From assembly GCF_026625705.1 (NCBI RefSeq), contig NZ_CP113059.1, positions 4,154,001 through 4,218,000 on the forward strand: DNA of 64,000 nucleotides, read 5' to 3'. Shown one piece after another: positions 50,405-60,229 of the stretch; position 1 is the stretch's first letter; each line of letters opens with the position of its first letter. Both the position numbers and the translations under genes were made by a program. The notes below the pieces were generated by a model. The model had not been told where the DNA came from, did no database searches, and saw only the letters and a list, made by a program, of their open reading frames with translations. Source of the stretch: Pedobacter sp. SL55. Its GTDB lineage: Bacteria; Bacteroidota; Bacteroidia; Sphingobacteriales; Sphingobacteriaceae.

Positions 50405-51826
50405 TTAATCTGCTGTAAAATTATTTGATGCATTGTCATCAAACTCTCCCTCCCATTTGGCAATTACCACAGTAGCTAGGCAATTACCAATTACATTTAC
50501 CGAAGTTCGAGCCATGTCCATCAATTCATCAATACCTAAAATGGCTGCGATAATAAATACCGGCAAACCAAATTGTTCTGCTGTAGCAATGAGCACAATT
50601 AACGAGGCTCTTGGCACGGCAGCAACACCTTTAGAAGTAATCATTAAGGTAAATGCAATGGCCAATTGTTGCCCTATACTTAGGTCCATTCCGGCAGCTT
50701 GCGCCACAAAAATAGAAGCCAAAGATAAGTATAATGATGTACCATCTAAATTAAAACTGTAACCCGTTGGTATTACAAACGATACAATTTTACGTGGCAC
50801 GCCAAATTTCTCCATATTGCTAATCGCCTTTGGCAAAGCCGCATCAGAGCTTGTGGTGGCAAATGCGATAGAAACTGGCTCTTTTACCGCTTGTATAAAC
50901 TTTTTGATGGGTATTTTTAAGAAAAGCATAATGGGTACAAATACCAACAGCACAAATACAATTAGCGCAATATAAAGCGACCCCAAAAGCATGAATAAGT
51001 TCTTTAGAATATCTACCCCTAAATGCCCAACTGTATAAGCCATTGCAGCCCCTACACCTATTGGTGCAAAGTACATGATGAGGTTAGTAAATTTGAACAT
51101 TACCTCCGATAAACTCTCTGCAAACTCTACCATAGGTTTTCGCTTTTTCTCTTCTACCATGGCCAAACCGATACCAAATAGTACAGAAAACACTACAATC
51201 TGTAGCACTTTGTTCTCGTACATTGATTTAACTACATTTTCTGGGAAAAGCTCGTAAAAGAAATGAGCAAATTTGTAGATGCCATGCACATTATCTGGTA
51301 AAGACTCTAATTCTGTATCTACTATTTTAGTGGTTGGCAATTGCTGTTGTGGCATTTTCTTAATATCAACCCCTACACCAGCATGGGTAATATTAATTAC
51401 GGCTAGACCAATAAAAATGGCACAAGAAGTGGCGCAAAAGAAATACAACATCGATTTCCAAGCCATACGGCCCACTTGCTTTAAATCTGAGTGGCCGGCA
51501 ATACCATAAACCAATGTTCCAAAAAGAATTGGGCCCACAATAGTTTTAACCAATTTAATGAAACCTTTACTTAGCGGATGTAGTGCAGCTGCCACATTCG
51601 GGAAATCGACCCCAACAAACACCCCTAAAAGCATGGCTACCAATATCCAAGTGGTTAAATTTCTTTTTGCTAATGCGTAGACCACTAAAACCACCGCTAA
51701 GCCCCATCGTGCTGCTATCATTACTTCTTCTGCAACGGCTACAATGTTAAATTCTTTTAATAAAGTAATGATCAATGCAATAGTTATGCAAATTAAGGTG
51801 ACAAGACCTGTCTTATTTTTTTTCAT
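50405..51826 (-). CDS. Dicarboxylate/amino acid:cation symporter (DAACS, GltP/DctA-type)
   Basis: 473 residues with eight hydrophobic helices and two re-entrant loops. Family motifs: SIAFATTSSDAALPKAI (serine-rich hairpin loop), VIPTGYSFNLDGTSLYLSLA (NMDGT-like site) and ASLIVLIATAEQFGLP. Moves glutamate, aspartate or C4-dicarboxylates with Na+ or H+ across the inner membrane. Slightly longer N-terminus than GltP, adding one hydrophobic region. Confidence 0.85.
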   Translation of the reverse strand: MKKNKTGLVTLICITIALIITLLKEFNIVAVAEEVMIAARWGLAVVLVVYALAKRNLTTWILVAMLLGVFVGVDFPNVAAALHPLSKGFIKLVKTIVGPILFGTLVYGIAGHSDLKQVGRMAWKSMLYFFCATSCAIFIGLAVINITHAGVGVDIKKMPQQQLPTTKIVDTELESLPDNVHGIYKFAHFFYELFPENVVKSMYENKVLQIVVFSVLFGIGLAMVEEKKRKPMVEFAESLSEVMFKFTNLIMYFAPIGVGAAMAYTVGHLGVDILKNLFMLLGSLYIALIVFVLLVFVPIMLFLKIPIKKFIQAVKEPVSIAFATTSSDAALPKAISNMEKFGVPRKIVSFVIPTGYSFNLDGTSLYLSLASIFVAQAAGMDLSIGQQLAIAFTLMITSKGVAAVPRASLIVLIATAEQFGLPVFIIAAILGIDELMDMARTSVNVIGNCLATVVIAKWEGEFDDNASNNFTAD

Positions 51827-52128
51827 TTAGTTTATGTTTTCAATAGTAATAAAGCTCAATTTAAAATGATTTTATTACTGCTTGTTTAATGTGTTTGTTA
51901 TTTACAAAGTCACATTTAGTTTATTTGGTTATATGGGTTATGCTTTCAATTTAATACTTCACTTTGTTAATCAAAAGAATGCGAAGCCATTTAAATCTTT
52001 TGTTAAGCCATCAAAGCTGACAAAATTAAATATTTGCGCTTAGCACACAAACATTTATTAATTTAGTAGCCGTTTAAGGTGTAACAATTTAATGTTATCC
52101 TATTCTAATAGACATACAAAAACGCTAA
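51827..52128. promoter_or_regulatory. Divergent intergenic region
   Basis: About 300 bp between the symporter (minus) and the sigma factor (plus). It must contain promoters for both, but no clear TTG-N19-TAnnTTTG pair, palindrome or repeat is seen. Confidence 0.4.
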
Positions 52129-52626
52129 ATGGACCGAAAAGATCAGCTTTTTAAGGAAATTTTCGATAAAAACTCAAAGAAGATATTTCACTTGTGTTAT
52201 GGTTACACAGGCGATGCAGACTCGGCGAACGATCTTTTACAGGAAACATTTTTAAAGGTTTGGCAAAATTTGGATAAGTTTCGAAACAAATCTTTAATCT
52301 CTACTTGGATTTATAGAATTGCCGTAAACACTTGTTTAACTTACCTGCGTTCTGAAAAGAGACAGGCCAAAGACGAGCTTACCGACAATATTATAGAAAA
52401 CAGGATTGAGGAATATTCTGAAAAGAACGAACAGATAGCCCTCCTATACAAATCGATCTCTAAATTGGAAGAAAATGATCGTTTAATTATTACCATGGTG
52501 TTAGATGAATTACCTTATAATGAGATTGCTGAAATCTCTGGAATTAGCGAAGGCAATTTAAGAGTTAGAATACATCGCATTAAACAGAAACTTACTGAAA
52601 TATACAATCAACATGCAAGAATTTGA
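52129..52626 (+). CDS. ECF RNA polymerase sigma factor
   Basis: 165 residues. Region 2 has LCYGYTGDADSANDLLQETF then LKVWQNLDKF, STWIYRIAVNTCLTYLRSEK; region 4 has LELPYNEIAEISGISEG-type HTH (DELPYNEIAEISGISEGNLR then VRIHRIKQKL). Overlaps the next gene by 14 bp, the usual link to a membrane partner or anti-sigma. Confidence 0.88.
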   Translation: MDRKDQLFKEIFDKNSKKIFHLCYGYTGDADSANDLLQETFLKVWQNLDKFRNKSLISTWIYRIAVNTCLTYLRSEKRQAKDELTDNIIENRIEEYSEKNEQIALLYKSISKLEENDRLIITMVLDELPYNEIAEISGISEGNLRVRIHRIKQKLTEIYNQHARI

Positions 52627-53212
52627 TCACATAGAGGCATTATGGGCCAAGCATACAGTTGATGTAAAAATATCTGCCGATGATATGCTAAAGCAGGCGA
52701 AAAAGGACGTAAGTAACATGCGCACCAAATCGTTATTGAATATTATTGGCATGGCGCTTTCTATTTTTGCCGTGGCCGCCGTTTGGTTTCTTTATGATTT
52801 TGCTTCTATAGCCACCCATTTGGGCATTAGCATTATTATATTGGCTGTTACTGTTTATACCATTATTTTATACGCCAACCACCGTGTAATTGCACAAAAT
52901 GATTTTACCCAAAATCCTAATATTTTCTTGCAAAAACTAAAAGTTTATCAATTGCAAAGGCACCAACTTTACAATAGGTTATATTGGTTTTATGTAATAG
53001 CACTCTCTTTGGGCATGGGGCTTTACTTTTTTGAACTGCTGCAAAATTTTGATTTTTGGCTGCAGGTGCTAATTTTATTTTTAAGTTTTGGATGGATAAT
53101 ATTTTGTTCAACCTTGGTAAGAAAAGCAGTAATTAAAAGAGATAAAGAGAGAATTGCTTTGTTAATTGAGAAATTTGAGCGCATTAGCAACCAATTTAAA
53201 GACACAGAATAA
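52613..53212 (+). CDS. Membrane protein partner of the ECF sigma factor, possible anti-sigma
   Basis: 199 residues. N-terminal soluble helix (residues 1-38, FDHIEALWAKHTVDVKISAD) then four TM segments (about 42-60, 66-85, 120-138, 142-162) and a basic tail. The overlap with the sigma gene suggests an anti-sigma role, but no zinc-binding anti-sigma motif is present. Confidence 0.62.
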   Translation: MQEFDHIEALWAKHTVDVKISADDMLKQAKKDVSNMRTKSLLNIIGMALSIFAVAAVWFLYDFASIATHLGISIIILAVTVYTIILYANHRVIAQNDFTQNPNIFLQKLKVYQLQRHQLYNRLYWFYVIALSLGMGLYFFELLQNFDFWLQVLILFLSFGWIIFCSTLVRKAVIKRDKERIALLIEKFERISNQFKDTE

Positions 53213-53243
53213 TTTGGCACAACTTTCGTTCTTTTATGGTTAA

Positions 53244-53783
53244 ATGAAACCACTAAAGAACATTATTTTAATATCAGTAGCTGTAATTGTTTGCGCATTT
53301 ACAACACACGAACGTATTTATCCAGAAACTATCAATTGGGATACGCATTTTAAAGGCAACCCAGACCCAAATTCGCATTTCGCGGCGGTAACCAGTACCA
53401 TTTGGCAATATGGCTATAGATCTACCATTAGAGGCAACAACCTGCAACTAGACTTTAATTTTTTGGGCGGTGTTGATGCCAATAAATCTTGGGTAAAAAG
53501 AGAGCGAATTAGAAATAAAGAAGCGAGCAGCAGGTTGTTAAACCACGAACAAGGTCACGTTTACATTAATTTTATTTTGTTAAAAAAGGGCGAATACATT
53601 TTAAAAAACCAAAGCTATACCGTTGCCAACTACAAACGATTGATAGACAGAACCGCCAAAGACATCAGTAGGTTTTATAACGACATGCAAGAGCGATATG
53701 ATGCAGAAACCAAACATGGCTCAGATTTGGAAGCGCAAAAAAAATGGGATGCTTTTTTTGAGAGTGAGTTAAGCCAGCTTTAA
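53244..53783 (+). CDS. Secreted DUF922-like putative Zn protease
   Basis: 179 residues with signal peptide (NIILISVAVIVCAFTTHER). FAAVTSTIWQYGYRSTIRGN, then SRLLNHEQGHVYINFILLKK with the HExxH-like HEQGH motif, fits the DUF922 family of putative metalloproteases. Substrate unknown. Downstream of the sigma-factor pair, same direction, 31-bp gap. Confidence 0.7.
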   Translation: MKPLKNIILISVAVIVCAFTTHERIYPETINWDTHFKGNPDPNSHFAAVTSTIWQYGYRSTIRGNNLQLDFNFLGGVDANKSWVKRERIRNKEASSRLLNHEQGHVYINFILLKKGEYILKNQSYTVANYKRLIDRTAKDISRFYNDMQERYDAETKHGSDLEAQKKWDAFFESELSQL

Positions 53784-53822
53784 TTTATTGCCATTGGTTG
53801 AAACCAACGGCAATGAAAATTT

Positions 53823-54431
53823 TTACTCTTCTCCCGGCTTAACCTCAGAAGAAGAAAAACTATTACCAGACAATCTATATTTTAAAGTTTTAACCAAAGT
53901 GGTAGTTTTACCACTATCCACTTGTACCGTAGGCACCGACCTAAACAAATCTCCATTCTTAACGAAGAATTTATCATCGCCTTTGTAGCCTTTCATGGTG
54001 CTAATTCCCGGAAAACTTATTTTATTAAACTCATTAGCATATTCGTAAACATTTACATCGGCTACATTTTTACGCACTAAGGTTTGTATGTAGATTTCTG
54101 GATTGCCGTCGTTGTCCAGATCCATATTCCAAGCATCGGTAATGATGCCTTCTCGTTCTACAGCAATAGATTTATAGTTTTGCTTAGTAGAATCAGACAT
54201 TAAAATCAGAAAACCACCTACGCTATCTACGCCTTTTCCCCAACTCACTACTTCAAAATAATAGCCGGGTTTAATCTCTATACTTTTATAAAATGGAAAT
54301 GGGTTTGGCGCTTTAGTTTCTACTATTTTTTGTTCAACTGCTAAAGGTTTGTCGCTATCAGAGCAAGCGCTTATAATGATAGCAACCGCCATTAGGGCAA
54401 ATACTGATTTTAATATGTCCTTAAAAACCAT
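53823..54431 (-). CDS. Lipoprotein, unknown
   Basis: 202 residues with lipobox IIISACSD near residue 23. The mature part has a calcium/FG-GAP-like stretch NMDLDNDGNPEIYIQTLVRK and beta segments. Convergent with the DUF922 gene. Function unknown. Confidence 0.62.
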   Translation of the reverse strand: MVFKDILKSVFALMAVAIIISACSDSDKPLAVEQKIVETKAPNPFPFYKSIEIKPGYYFEVVSWGKGVDSVGGFLILMSDSTKQNYKSIAVEREGIITDAWNMDLDNDGNPEIYIQTLVRKNVADVNVYEYANEFNKISFPGISTMKGYKGDDKFFVKNGDLFRSVPTVQVDSGKTTTLVKTLKYRLSGNSFSSSEVKPGEE

Positions 54432-54520
54432 GAGTTGTAAATATGAAATGCCAATTTATGTGTTTTAAGTGTTTTTACAAAATAGTGTAAAGCAATAATT
54501 TGTCAATTGCGAGCCCAATC

Positions 54521-54590
54521 AACCACAAAGACACAAAGAACACAAAGTTTTTTAATTTTATTACTCCGTGTGCTTTGTGTCTTTGCGGTT
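54521..54590. repeat. Imperfect inverted repeat
   Basis: AACCACAAAGACACAAAG and CTTTGTGTCTTTGCGGTT oppose each other around an AT-rich centre, just after the GH20 stop. Common small intergenic repeat type; may act as terminator for both sides. Confidence 0.55.
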
Positions 54591-54591
54591 C

Positions 54592-56507
54592 TTATTTAAT
54601 TTCTGCGCTGTTATTAAAAACAGTTTCGGCAACTACGCTACGTTTTCCGCTTGGGGTAATTACAATCGTTTTCAAAACTTTTTTCTTGCCTTGTGGTACA
54701 TTTATTTTTATTGGCGATGTATATTCTGCGGCATTTTCCGACGGTCGGAAACCATCTAACGTGTAGAAAATTTTAGCACCAATGATTGGAGATTGCAAAT
54801 TGATAACGTGATTTTCTCCAGTTACTTCTTTATTTGGTTGGCCAACAGCTGTAGGTACCCAAAAGTTAGTTCCTGTTTCATCTAATCTAGCTAAGTGCAA
54901 TGCTAAACGTTCTTCGCTAAAATTCTTCAAGTCTTTCTTTTCCAATGGTGTCCAAGCAATTTCAGCTAAGGCAAAAACTCTAGGAAAAATCATATACTCA
55001 GCTTTTGCAGGCGTTTCAATGTATTCGGTCCATAAATTGGCTTGCACGCCTTTGATGTATTTTTTCTGCTCTGCAGTAAGTACCGCCGGAACTGGATCGT
55101 AATTATAAACTTTGGTGTAATGTGCAAAGCCTTTTCCATTTCTGCCTATGGTTAAAGGCTCGTCTTCGGCGGTAGACTGTTTGTGATCGAAATACAAACC
55201 ATTGGTACTTGGCGTCATCAACACATCGTGGTTTTGCTGTGCCGCTTCTATACCACCCTTCTCGCCTCTCCAGCTCATTACGGTAGCGTTTGGTGCCAAA
55301 CCACCTTCTAAAATCTCATCCCAACCAATGATAGAACGACCTTTACCATTCAAGCTTACTTTTCTATCCTTTGGATGAAATAACTTTGCAAACCATGCTC
55401 ATCTTTCAAGCCTTTTTCTTTAATCAGCTGCTGGCAAAATTCAGATTCCTTCCAGTATTTTTTTGGTGCTTCATCGCCTCCAATGTGGATATATTTTGAT
55501 GGAAAAATGGCGATTACTTCATCCAATACATTCTCCAAAAACTTAAAAGTATTTTCTGAAGGCACAAAAATATCATCAAACACACCCCACGTTTGCTGCA
55601 CCTGTTTACCAGTTCTAGGGCCAGACCAGGGCCAATCGGCACCAATGTAAGTGTCCCTTTCTGGAAAAGCGCTTAATTCTGGATATGCCGCTATGGCTGC
55701 CGAACCGTGACCCGGCAATTCAATTTCTGGAATAACATTGATGTATTTTGAAGCGGCGTAGGCTACAATTTCTTTGGCCTCTTCTTGGGTGTAATAACCT
55801 TTGTAAACTTCATTATCAGTACCTCCAGAACCTGGATATACACCAATAATAGTCCCGTTTCTACTTGCGCCAACCTCGGTTAGTCTAGGATATTTTTTAA
55901 TTTCAATTCTCCAGCCCTGATCTTCGGTTAAATGCCAATGAAAGTTATTTAACTTATAAGTTGCCATTACATCAATATATTTTTTGATGAAAGAAAGTGG
56001 AAAGAAATGACGACCAACATCTAAGTGCAAACCACGGTAAGTGAAACGGGGATAATCGTTAATTTCTACGTTTTGAATACTGTAAACACCTTTTACCCGC
56101 TCGTTAGGGAACATTTGTAGAAACGATTGCATAGCATAAAACAACCCTGCATTTTTGCCCTTTAGCATAACCCTGTTTCCGTTTACAGCTATTTGATAAC
56201 CTTCGTTAGGCAATTTATTTTCAAAATCGTTATTTAAAATAATCGCTTTTTGTTTTGCCGTTAACGGCATTTTTGCAGAAACTATTTTTGCCGTAATTCC
56301 TTTTGACGACAAGAACGTTTTAAGTGCTTGTGCAACTTCTCTATCTGAAGGTAGCGCACATATAACAACATTATCATTCAATATAAAATAACCTGATGCT
56401 TTAACAACAGATACAGGTGCAGGTATAATACCCATGTTCGCATCTGTTTGAGCGCTCAGACTTGAAAAATAAAATGCTGCTACAGCCGTAAGAAACAACT
56501 TTTTCAT
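54592..56507 (-). pseudogene. GH20 beta-N-acetylhexosaminidase, interrupted by a frameshift
   Basis: Two frames form one enzyme of about 638 residues. The first has signal peptide (MKKLFLTAVAAFYFSSLSAQ), a GH20b domain (IIPAPVSVVKASGYFILNDN), and the catalytic pair in YIHIGGDEAPKKYW; it stops after QSYFIQRIEK. The second resumes with LNGKGRSIIGWDEILEGGLA and APNATVMSWRGEKGG to a C-terminal chitobiase-like domain. The break near 55353-55358 is in a short A run (GAAAAG); one extra A restores KVSLNGKGRSII. Either a pseudogene or a sequencing error; the catalytic Asp-Glu is before the break. Confidence 0.85.
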
Positions 56508-56625
56508 TAATTTTTGGTTTAATTTAAGATTTGGTTTTTAAAGAAAGATAAGCACTTAACTTCTTTATTGGTCTACAAGATAAAACTTTTAAAGTTTAGC
56601 GAAAAGAAAAAAATCAAAACATAAA

Positions 56626-56657
56626 AAAACCTTTCTAAACTAAATTAGAAAGGTTTT
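56626..56657 (-). terminator. Terminator downstream of trxB
   Basis: Minus strand: AAAACCTTTCTA-loop-TAGAAAGGTTTTTTT. Strong stem with T-run 20 bp after the stop. Confidence 0.83.
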
Positions 56658-56678
56658 AAAATATCATTTAACAAAATT

Positions 56679-57635
56679 TTACTTTGTATCAGCCTTTGCT
56701 GCTAAATATCTTTCTGCATCAAGAGCGGCCATACAGCCAGAACCTGCGGCAGTAACCGCTTGTCTGTAAATGCTATCTTGCACATCACCACAGGCAAAAA
56801 CGCCTTCTACATTGGTTTTAGATGTACCCGGAACAGTTTGCAAATAACCTGTATCGTCCATATCTAACCAACCTTTAAAAATGTCTGTGTTAGGTTTATG
56901 GCCAATAGCTACGAAGAAACCTTCTATATCTAAAGTTTTAGCTTCTTCTGTTTTATGGTTGAAAACTTTAACGCCAGTTACATTTTTGCCATTGCCAATA
57001 ATCTCGGTAGTTTGGGTATCGTAAAGCACTTCAATATTTTCGGTATTTAATACACGATGTACCATTGCTTTTGAAGCACGGAACTCGTCTCTACGCACTA
57101 ACATATACACTTTTTTACAAAGTTTTGCTAAGTAGGTGGCTTCTTCGGCAGCGGTGTCGCCAGCACCTACAATAGCTACCGTTTGGCCTTTAAAGAAAAA
57201 ACCATCACAAACGGCACAAGCCGAAACACCGAAACCGTTATATTGTTGCTCACTTGGTAAACCTAACCATTTAGCTTTAGCGCCAGTAGCTATAATTACC
57301 GTATCGGCCAAAATAGTTTTGCTTTCGTCAACCGTTACTTTATGAGGTAGCGAAGAAAAATCTACCGAACTTACATAACCAAAGCGAATTTGCGTACCAA
57401 AACGTTCTGCTTGGTTTTTAAAGTCTTCCATCATCTCAGGCCCCATAATTCCGTCAGGGTAACCTGGGAAATTATCTACATCGGTAGTTTGGGTTAGCTG
57501 ACCGCCCATTTCCATACCGGTGTACATTACTGGTTTTAAATCGGCCCTTGCTGCATAAATTGCCGCTGTATAACCTGCTGGACCCGAGCCTATGATAAGG
57601 CACTCTATGTGCTCTAATTCTTCTTGTTGTGACAT
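56679..57635 (-). CDS. trxB: Thioredoxin reductase
   Basis: About 318 residues from MSQQEELEHIECLI (an upstream in-frame ATG at 57656 is less likely). FAD-binding GSGPAGYTAAIYAARADLKP, the redox-active CAVCDG (about residue 141), the NADPH-binding GAGDTAAEEATYLAKL, and C-terminal FACGDVQDSIYRQAVTAAGS. Reduces thioredoxin with NADPH in the cytoplasm. Confidence 0.95.
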   Translation of the reverse strand: MSQQEELEHIECLIIGSGPAGYTAAIYAARADLKPVMYTGMEMGGQLTQTTDVDNFPGYPDGIMGPEMMEDFKNQAERFGTQIRFGYVSSVDFSSLPHKVTVDESKTILADTVIIATGAKAKWLGLPSEQQYNGFGVSACAVCDGFFFKGQTVAIVGAGDTAAEEATYLAKLCKKVYMLVRRDEFRASKAMVHRVLNTENIEVLYDTQTTEIIGNGKNVTGVKVFNHKTEEAKTLDIEGFFVAIGHKPNTDIFKGWLDMDDTGYLQTVPGTSKTNVEGVFACGDVQDSIYRQAVTAAGSGCMAALDAERYLAAKADTK

Positions 57636-57726
57636 TGCGTGTATTTTGTGATGCAAATTTAAACTTTAACTAATAAAGCGCAACACTTGTGGAGAAAGAT
57701 GAAATTGTGGAGATAATTATTGGAGT

Positions 57727-57780
57727 GGTTAGGGATTAGGAACTAGGGATTAGGAACTAGGGATTAGGAGTTAGGGATTA
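57727..57780. repeat. Short tandem repeat
   Basis: About three and a half copies of a 14-bp unit, GGGATTAGGAACTA, last copy diverged (GGGATTAGGAGTTA). Variants reappear around 58275-58300. Likely variable between strains. Confidence 0.7.
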
Positions 57781-57843
57781 ATTTAGGAATTTAATTGACC
57801 GAAAGCCAGTAGACAATTGTTTTATTGTAAAATTGCTTTATTG

Positions 57844-58248
57844 TTATTCTTGAAAATCTAATTTTAAAGGAAACCTCATTTTCACTGCAACTTTTTGATG
57901 GTTACATTCTCCTGGTATCCAAGTATCCATTTTAATAGTTTCTAAAGATTTCTCTTCTATGTTTAATTTAGTATTATTCATTCCGTATACCTGGAAATTT
58001 GAAATTTTTCCATCTGGCAAAACTATAAATTCTAAATTAACAGCTGTTAACATAGTATCTGCTGGAATTATTTGTGTTAAACGCGTAAAAGCACCAACTG
58101 TTCCATTTTTATAGAAAGGCATTTTATCAGCTTGCTCATAAATCATCATTTCTAAATCATTATTATAGATTCCAACACAGAGTTGATCTTTACTACGACA
58201 ACCCAACAATAGGCCACTTAAAAGAAGAGCAATTAGATATTTCAACAT
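57844..58248 (-). CDS. Small lipoprotein, TonB-C-terminal-like
   Basis: 134 residues. Lipobox LLLGCRS near residue 17. The rest (NLEFIVLPDGKISNFQVYGM, WIPGECNHQKVAVKMRFPLK) has the beta-alpha-beta pattern of TonB C-terminal/energy-transducer domains without a TonB N-terminus. Function unknown. Confidence 0.6.
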   Translation of the reverse strand: MLKYLIALLLSGLLLGCRSKDQLCVGIYNNDLEMMIYEQADKMPFYKNGTVGAFTRLTQIIPADTMLTAVNLEFIVLPDGKISNFQVYGMNNTKLNIEEKSLETIKMDTWIPGECNHQKVAVKMRFPLKLDFQE

Positions 58249-58402
58249 TCAAGCAATTTAAAAATTTTATAAAGGGATTAGGGATTAGAAGTTAGGGATC
58301 AGTTACAGCTTAACAATTTAAACAGTTAACCAACTACATCATCACACTTTCTAACTTCCCGACTTTCCAACTTCCGGACTAAACACTTTCCCGACTTTCG
58401 GA

Positions 58403-59560
58403 CTACCCCCCTTTATTCTCTCGCAGTAGCCTCACAAAGTTACCGCCCAATATTTTATAAACATCAGCCTCGCTGTAACCTCTTTTTAAGAGCGCTTCCG
58501 TTACTTTGGGGAAATCGGCAACACTTTCCATCCCTTGTGGAAACGACTCTGCTCCGTCAAAATCGGCACCTATGCCCACATGATCTACGCCAATCAATTT
58601 AACCACATAATCAATATGATCTATCACTCTGTCAATTCTAGGTCTGTTCTCATCGGCTTCACTTTGATATTTGGCAATTAGCGTATCAATAGCTTTCGAT
58701 CGTCCATATTTATCACTTAGTTCCTTTAGCTCGGGTTTGTGCTTAATCAAGAAATTTTGCTGTTTTGCTGAGTAGGTAGGATCTAAAAAGCCACTATAAA
58801 AGTTGATAGAAATTACTCCACCATTTTTGCCAACAGCTTTAATTTGCTCGTCTTTTAAGTTACGATGCACCGGGTTAATACCATAAGCACAACTGTGCGA
58901 TACCAAAACGGGTTTAGTGGATAATTTGATGGCATCAAAAAAAGTTTGTTCACCAACGTGCGATAAATCTAGCAAAACACCAAGTTCGTTTAATTTGCGC
59001 ACTACAGATTTTCCGAAATCACTTAAACCGGGCATGGCTATTTCTCCCTTGCTTTCTTGCGCTGCCGAACTGGCCCAAGGTGTGCTATTATTCCAAGTTA
59101 AGGTTAGGTAAATCATCCCACGTTTAGCCAAAGCTTCTAATTTAGAGAGATCGTTTTCTATCATGTGGCCACCTTCTACCCCAATTAGCGCAGCCAATTT
59201 TTGTTGCTTTACGGCATTTTCTAGCTGTTGGGCGCTGTTTACCAGCGTAATTCTATCGGGGTATCTCTTAATGAGCGCATATAGCGAGTCGATTTGTCGG
59301 TTGGCCATATCAAAACCACCTTTTTCATCACACCATATCGAAAAAACCTGTACATCCAATCCGCCTTGCTTTGCCCTTACCAAATCAAAATTTCCAGTTT
59401 TTTGCAATTGCCCGATATCAATTCCAGATTGTACTTGGTTAAATAAAATATCGCCATGCGTATCTACCATAATAGCTTTATGATGGATTTGCTTCGCATT
59501 TTGAGCCATCAATTGTAGGCCAAAAATTAAAATAAATAGGGAAGTTAGCGATAGGCGCAT
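58403..59560 (-). CDS. Membrane dipeptidase-like (M19) metallopeptidase
   Basis: 385 residues with signal peptide (MRLSLTSLFILIFGLQLMAQ). M19 metal ligands: VDTHGDIL (His, Asp), LIGVEGGHM (bridging Glu), VLVSHSCAYG (His) and later DLSHVGEQTF (His); GIGADFDGAESFPQG is the conserved Asp segment. Hydrolyses dipeptides in the periplasm; substrate range unknown. Confidence 0.87.
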   Translation of the reverse strand: MRLSLTSLFILIFGLQLMAQNAKQIHHKAIMVDTHGDILFNQVQSGIDIGQLQKTGNFDLVRAKQGGLDVQVFSIWCDEKGGFDMANRQIDSLYALIKRYPDRITLVNSAQQLENAVKQQKLAALIGVEGGHMIENDLSKLEALAKRGMIYLTLTWNNSTPWASSAAQESKGEIAMPGLSDFGKSVVRKLNELGVLLDLSHVGEQTFFDAIKLSTKPVLVSHSCAYGINPVHRNLKDEQIKAVGKNGGVISINFYSGFLDPTYSAKQQNFLIKHKPELKELSDKYGRSKAIDTLIAKYQSEADENRPRIDRVIDHIDYVVKLIGVDHVGIGADFDGAESFPQGMESVADFPKVTEALLKRGYSEADVYKILGGNFVRLLRENKGG

Positions 59561-59613
59561 GATTATTTTTGTTAGTTACGAAGCAGCTAAATTAAATTCA
59601 TTTTCTAGTTAAA

Positions 59614-60228
59614 TTACTCTACTTCTCGTATTTCGGATTTTTTAAGCTTAGTAGAACTTATCAGTTTATCATCCTCAAATACCTCTTTTAATTTTCTTTT
59701 TAAGTCGTACCAAATGCCAGTCCGTAAACCATCTTTATAGTGGCCAAGCAGCATTCTTCTACCTTTGTAGTTAAAAAAAGCAATTTCTCCTTCTAGCTTT
59801 CCATCTTTATAATTGCGGTAGCCCATAATCTTGCCGTCTGGAAAATGATCAGTCCATTTACCTTGCTCTAAACCATCTACAAACTCGCCCTGTTGGGTAA
59901 TATACCTATCGGTGCTTTCATTTTTAAAATTGGCGAAGTTCTGGTAATTGTAATCGAAAATACTGCAGTAAAAAATAAACTTACCATGTGGCTTGGTCAG
60001 TTGCTCGTCTTTATAGGCGCCCGTAAACATTAGGTTATCATCTAAATCGTAGCGTTTTAACACCCACAAATCTTGGGTACTTAATTTGCCATATACACCA
60101 TAAGATGTTGCCCTATCTTTATCAGTAGTAATTCGATTACCATTGAAATAAATTGGCTTTGCTTGCGCAAATACATTTATGGTGGCTAAAAACGATAAAA
60201 AGATCAATAACTTATATTTCAGCATCAT
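59614..60228 (-). CDS. Secreted MORN-repeat/YwqK-like protein
   Basis: 204 residues with signal peptide (MMLKYKLLIFLSFLATINVF). Repeats of the type 'G.W.....G...G...Y..G.L.G' are visible (QGKWTDHFPDGKIMGYRNYK, LEGEIAFFNYKGRRMLLGHY). MORN-like proteins bind membranes or other proteins; role unknown. Two bp after the carboxylase gene. Confidence 0.68.
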   Translation of the reverse strand: MMLKYKLLIFLSFLATINVFAQAKPIYFNGNRITTDKDRATSYGVYGKLSTQDLWVLKRYDLDDNLMFTGAYKDEQLTKPHGKFIFYCSIFDYNYQNFANFKNESTDRYITQQGEFVDGLEQGKWTDHFPDGKIMGYRNYKDGKLEGEIAFFNYKGRRMLLGHYKDGLRTGIWYDLKRKLKEVFEDDKLISSTKLKKSEIREVE

Positions 60229-60229
60229 A

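Noticed and set aside
57727..57780. CRISPR array
   Set aside because: Units are 14 bp in direct contact with no spacers.
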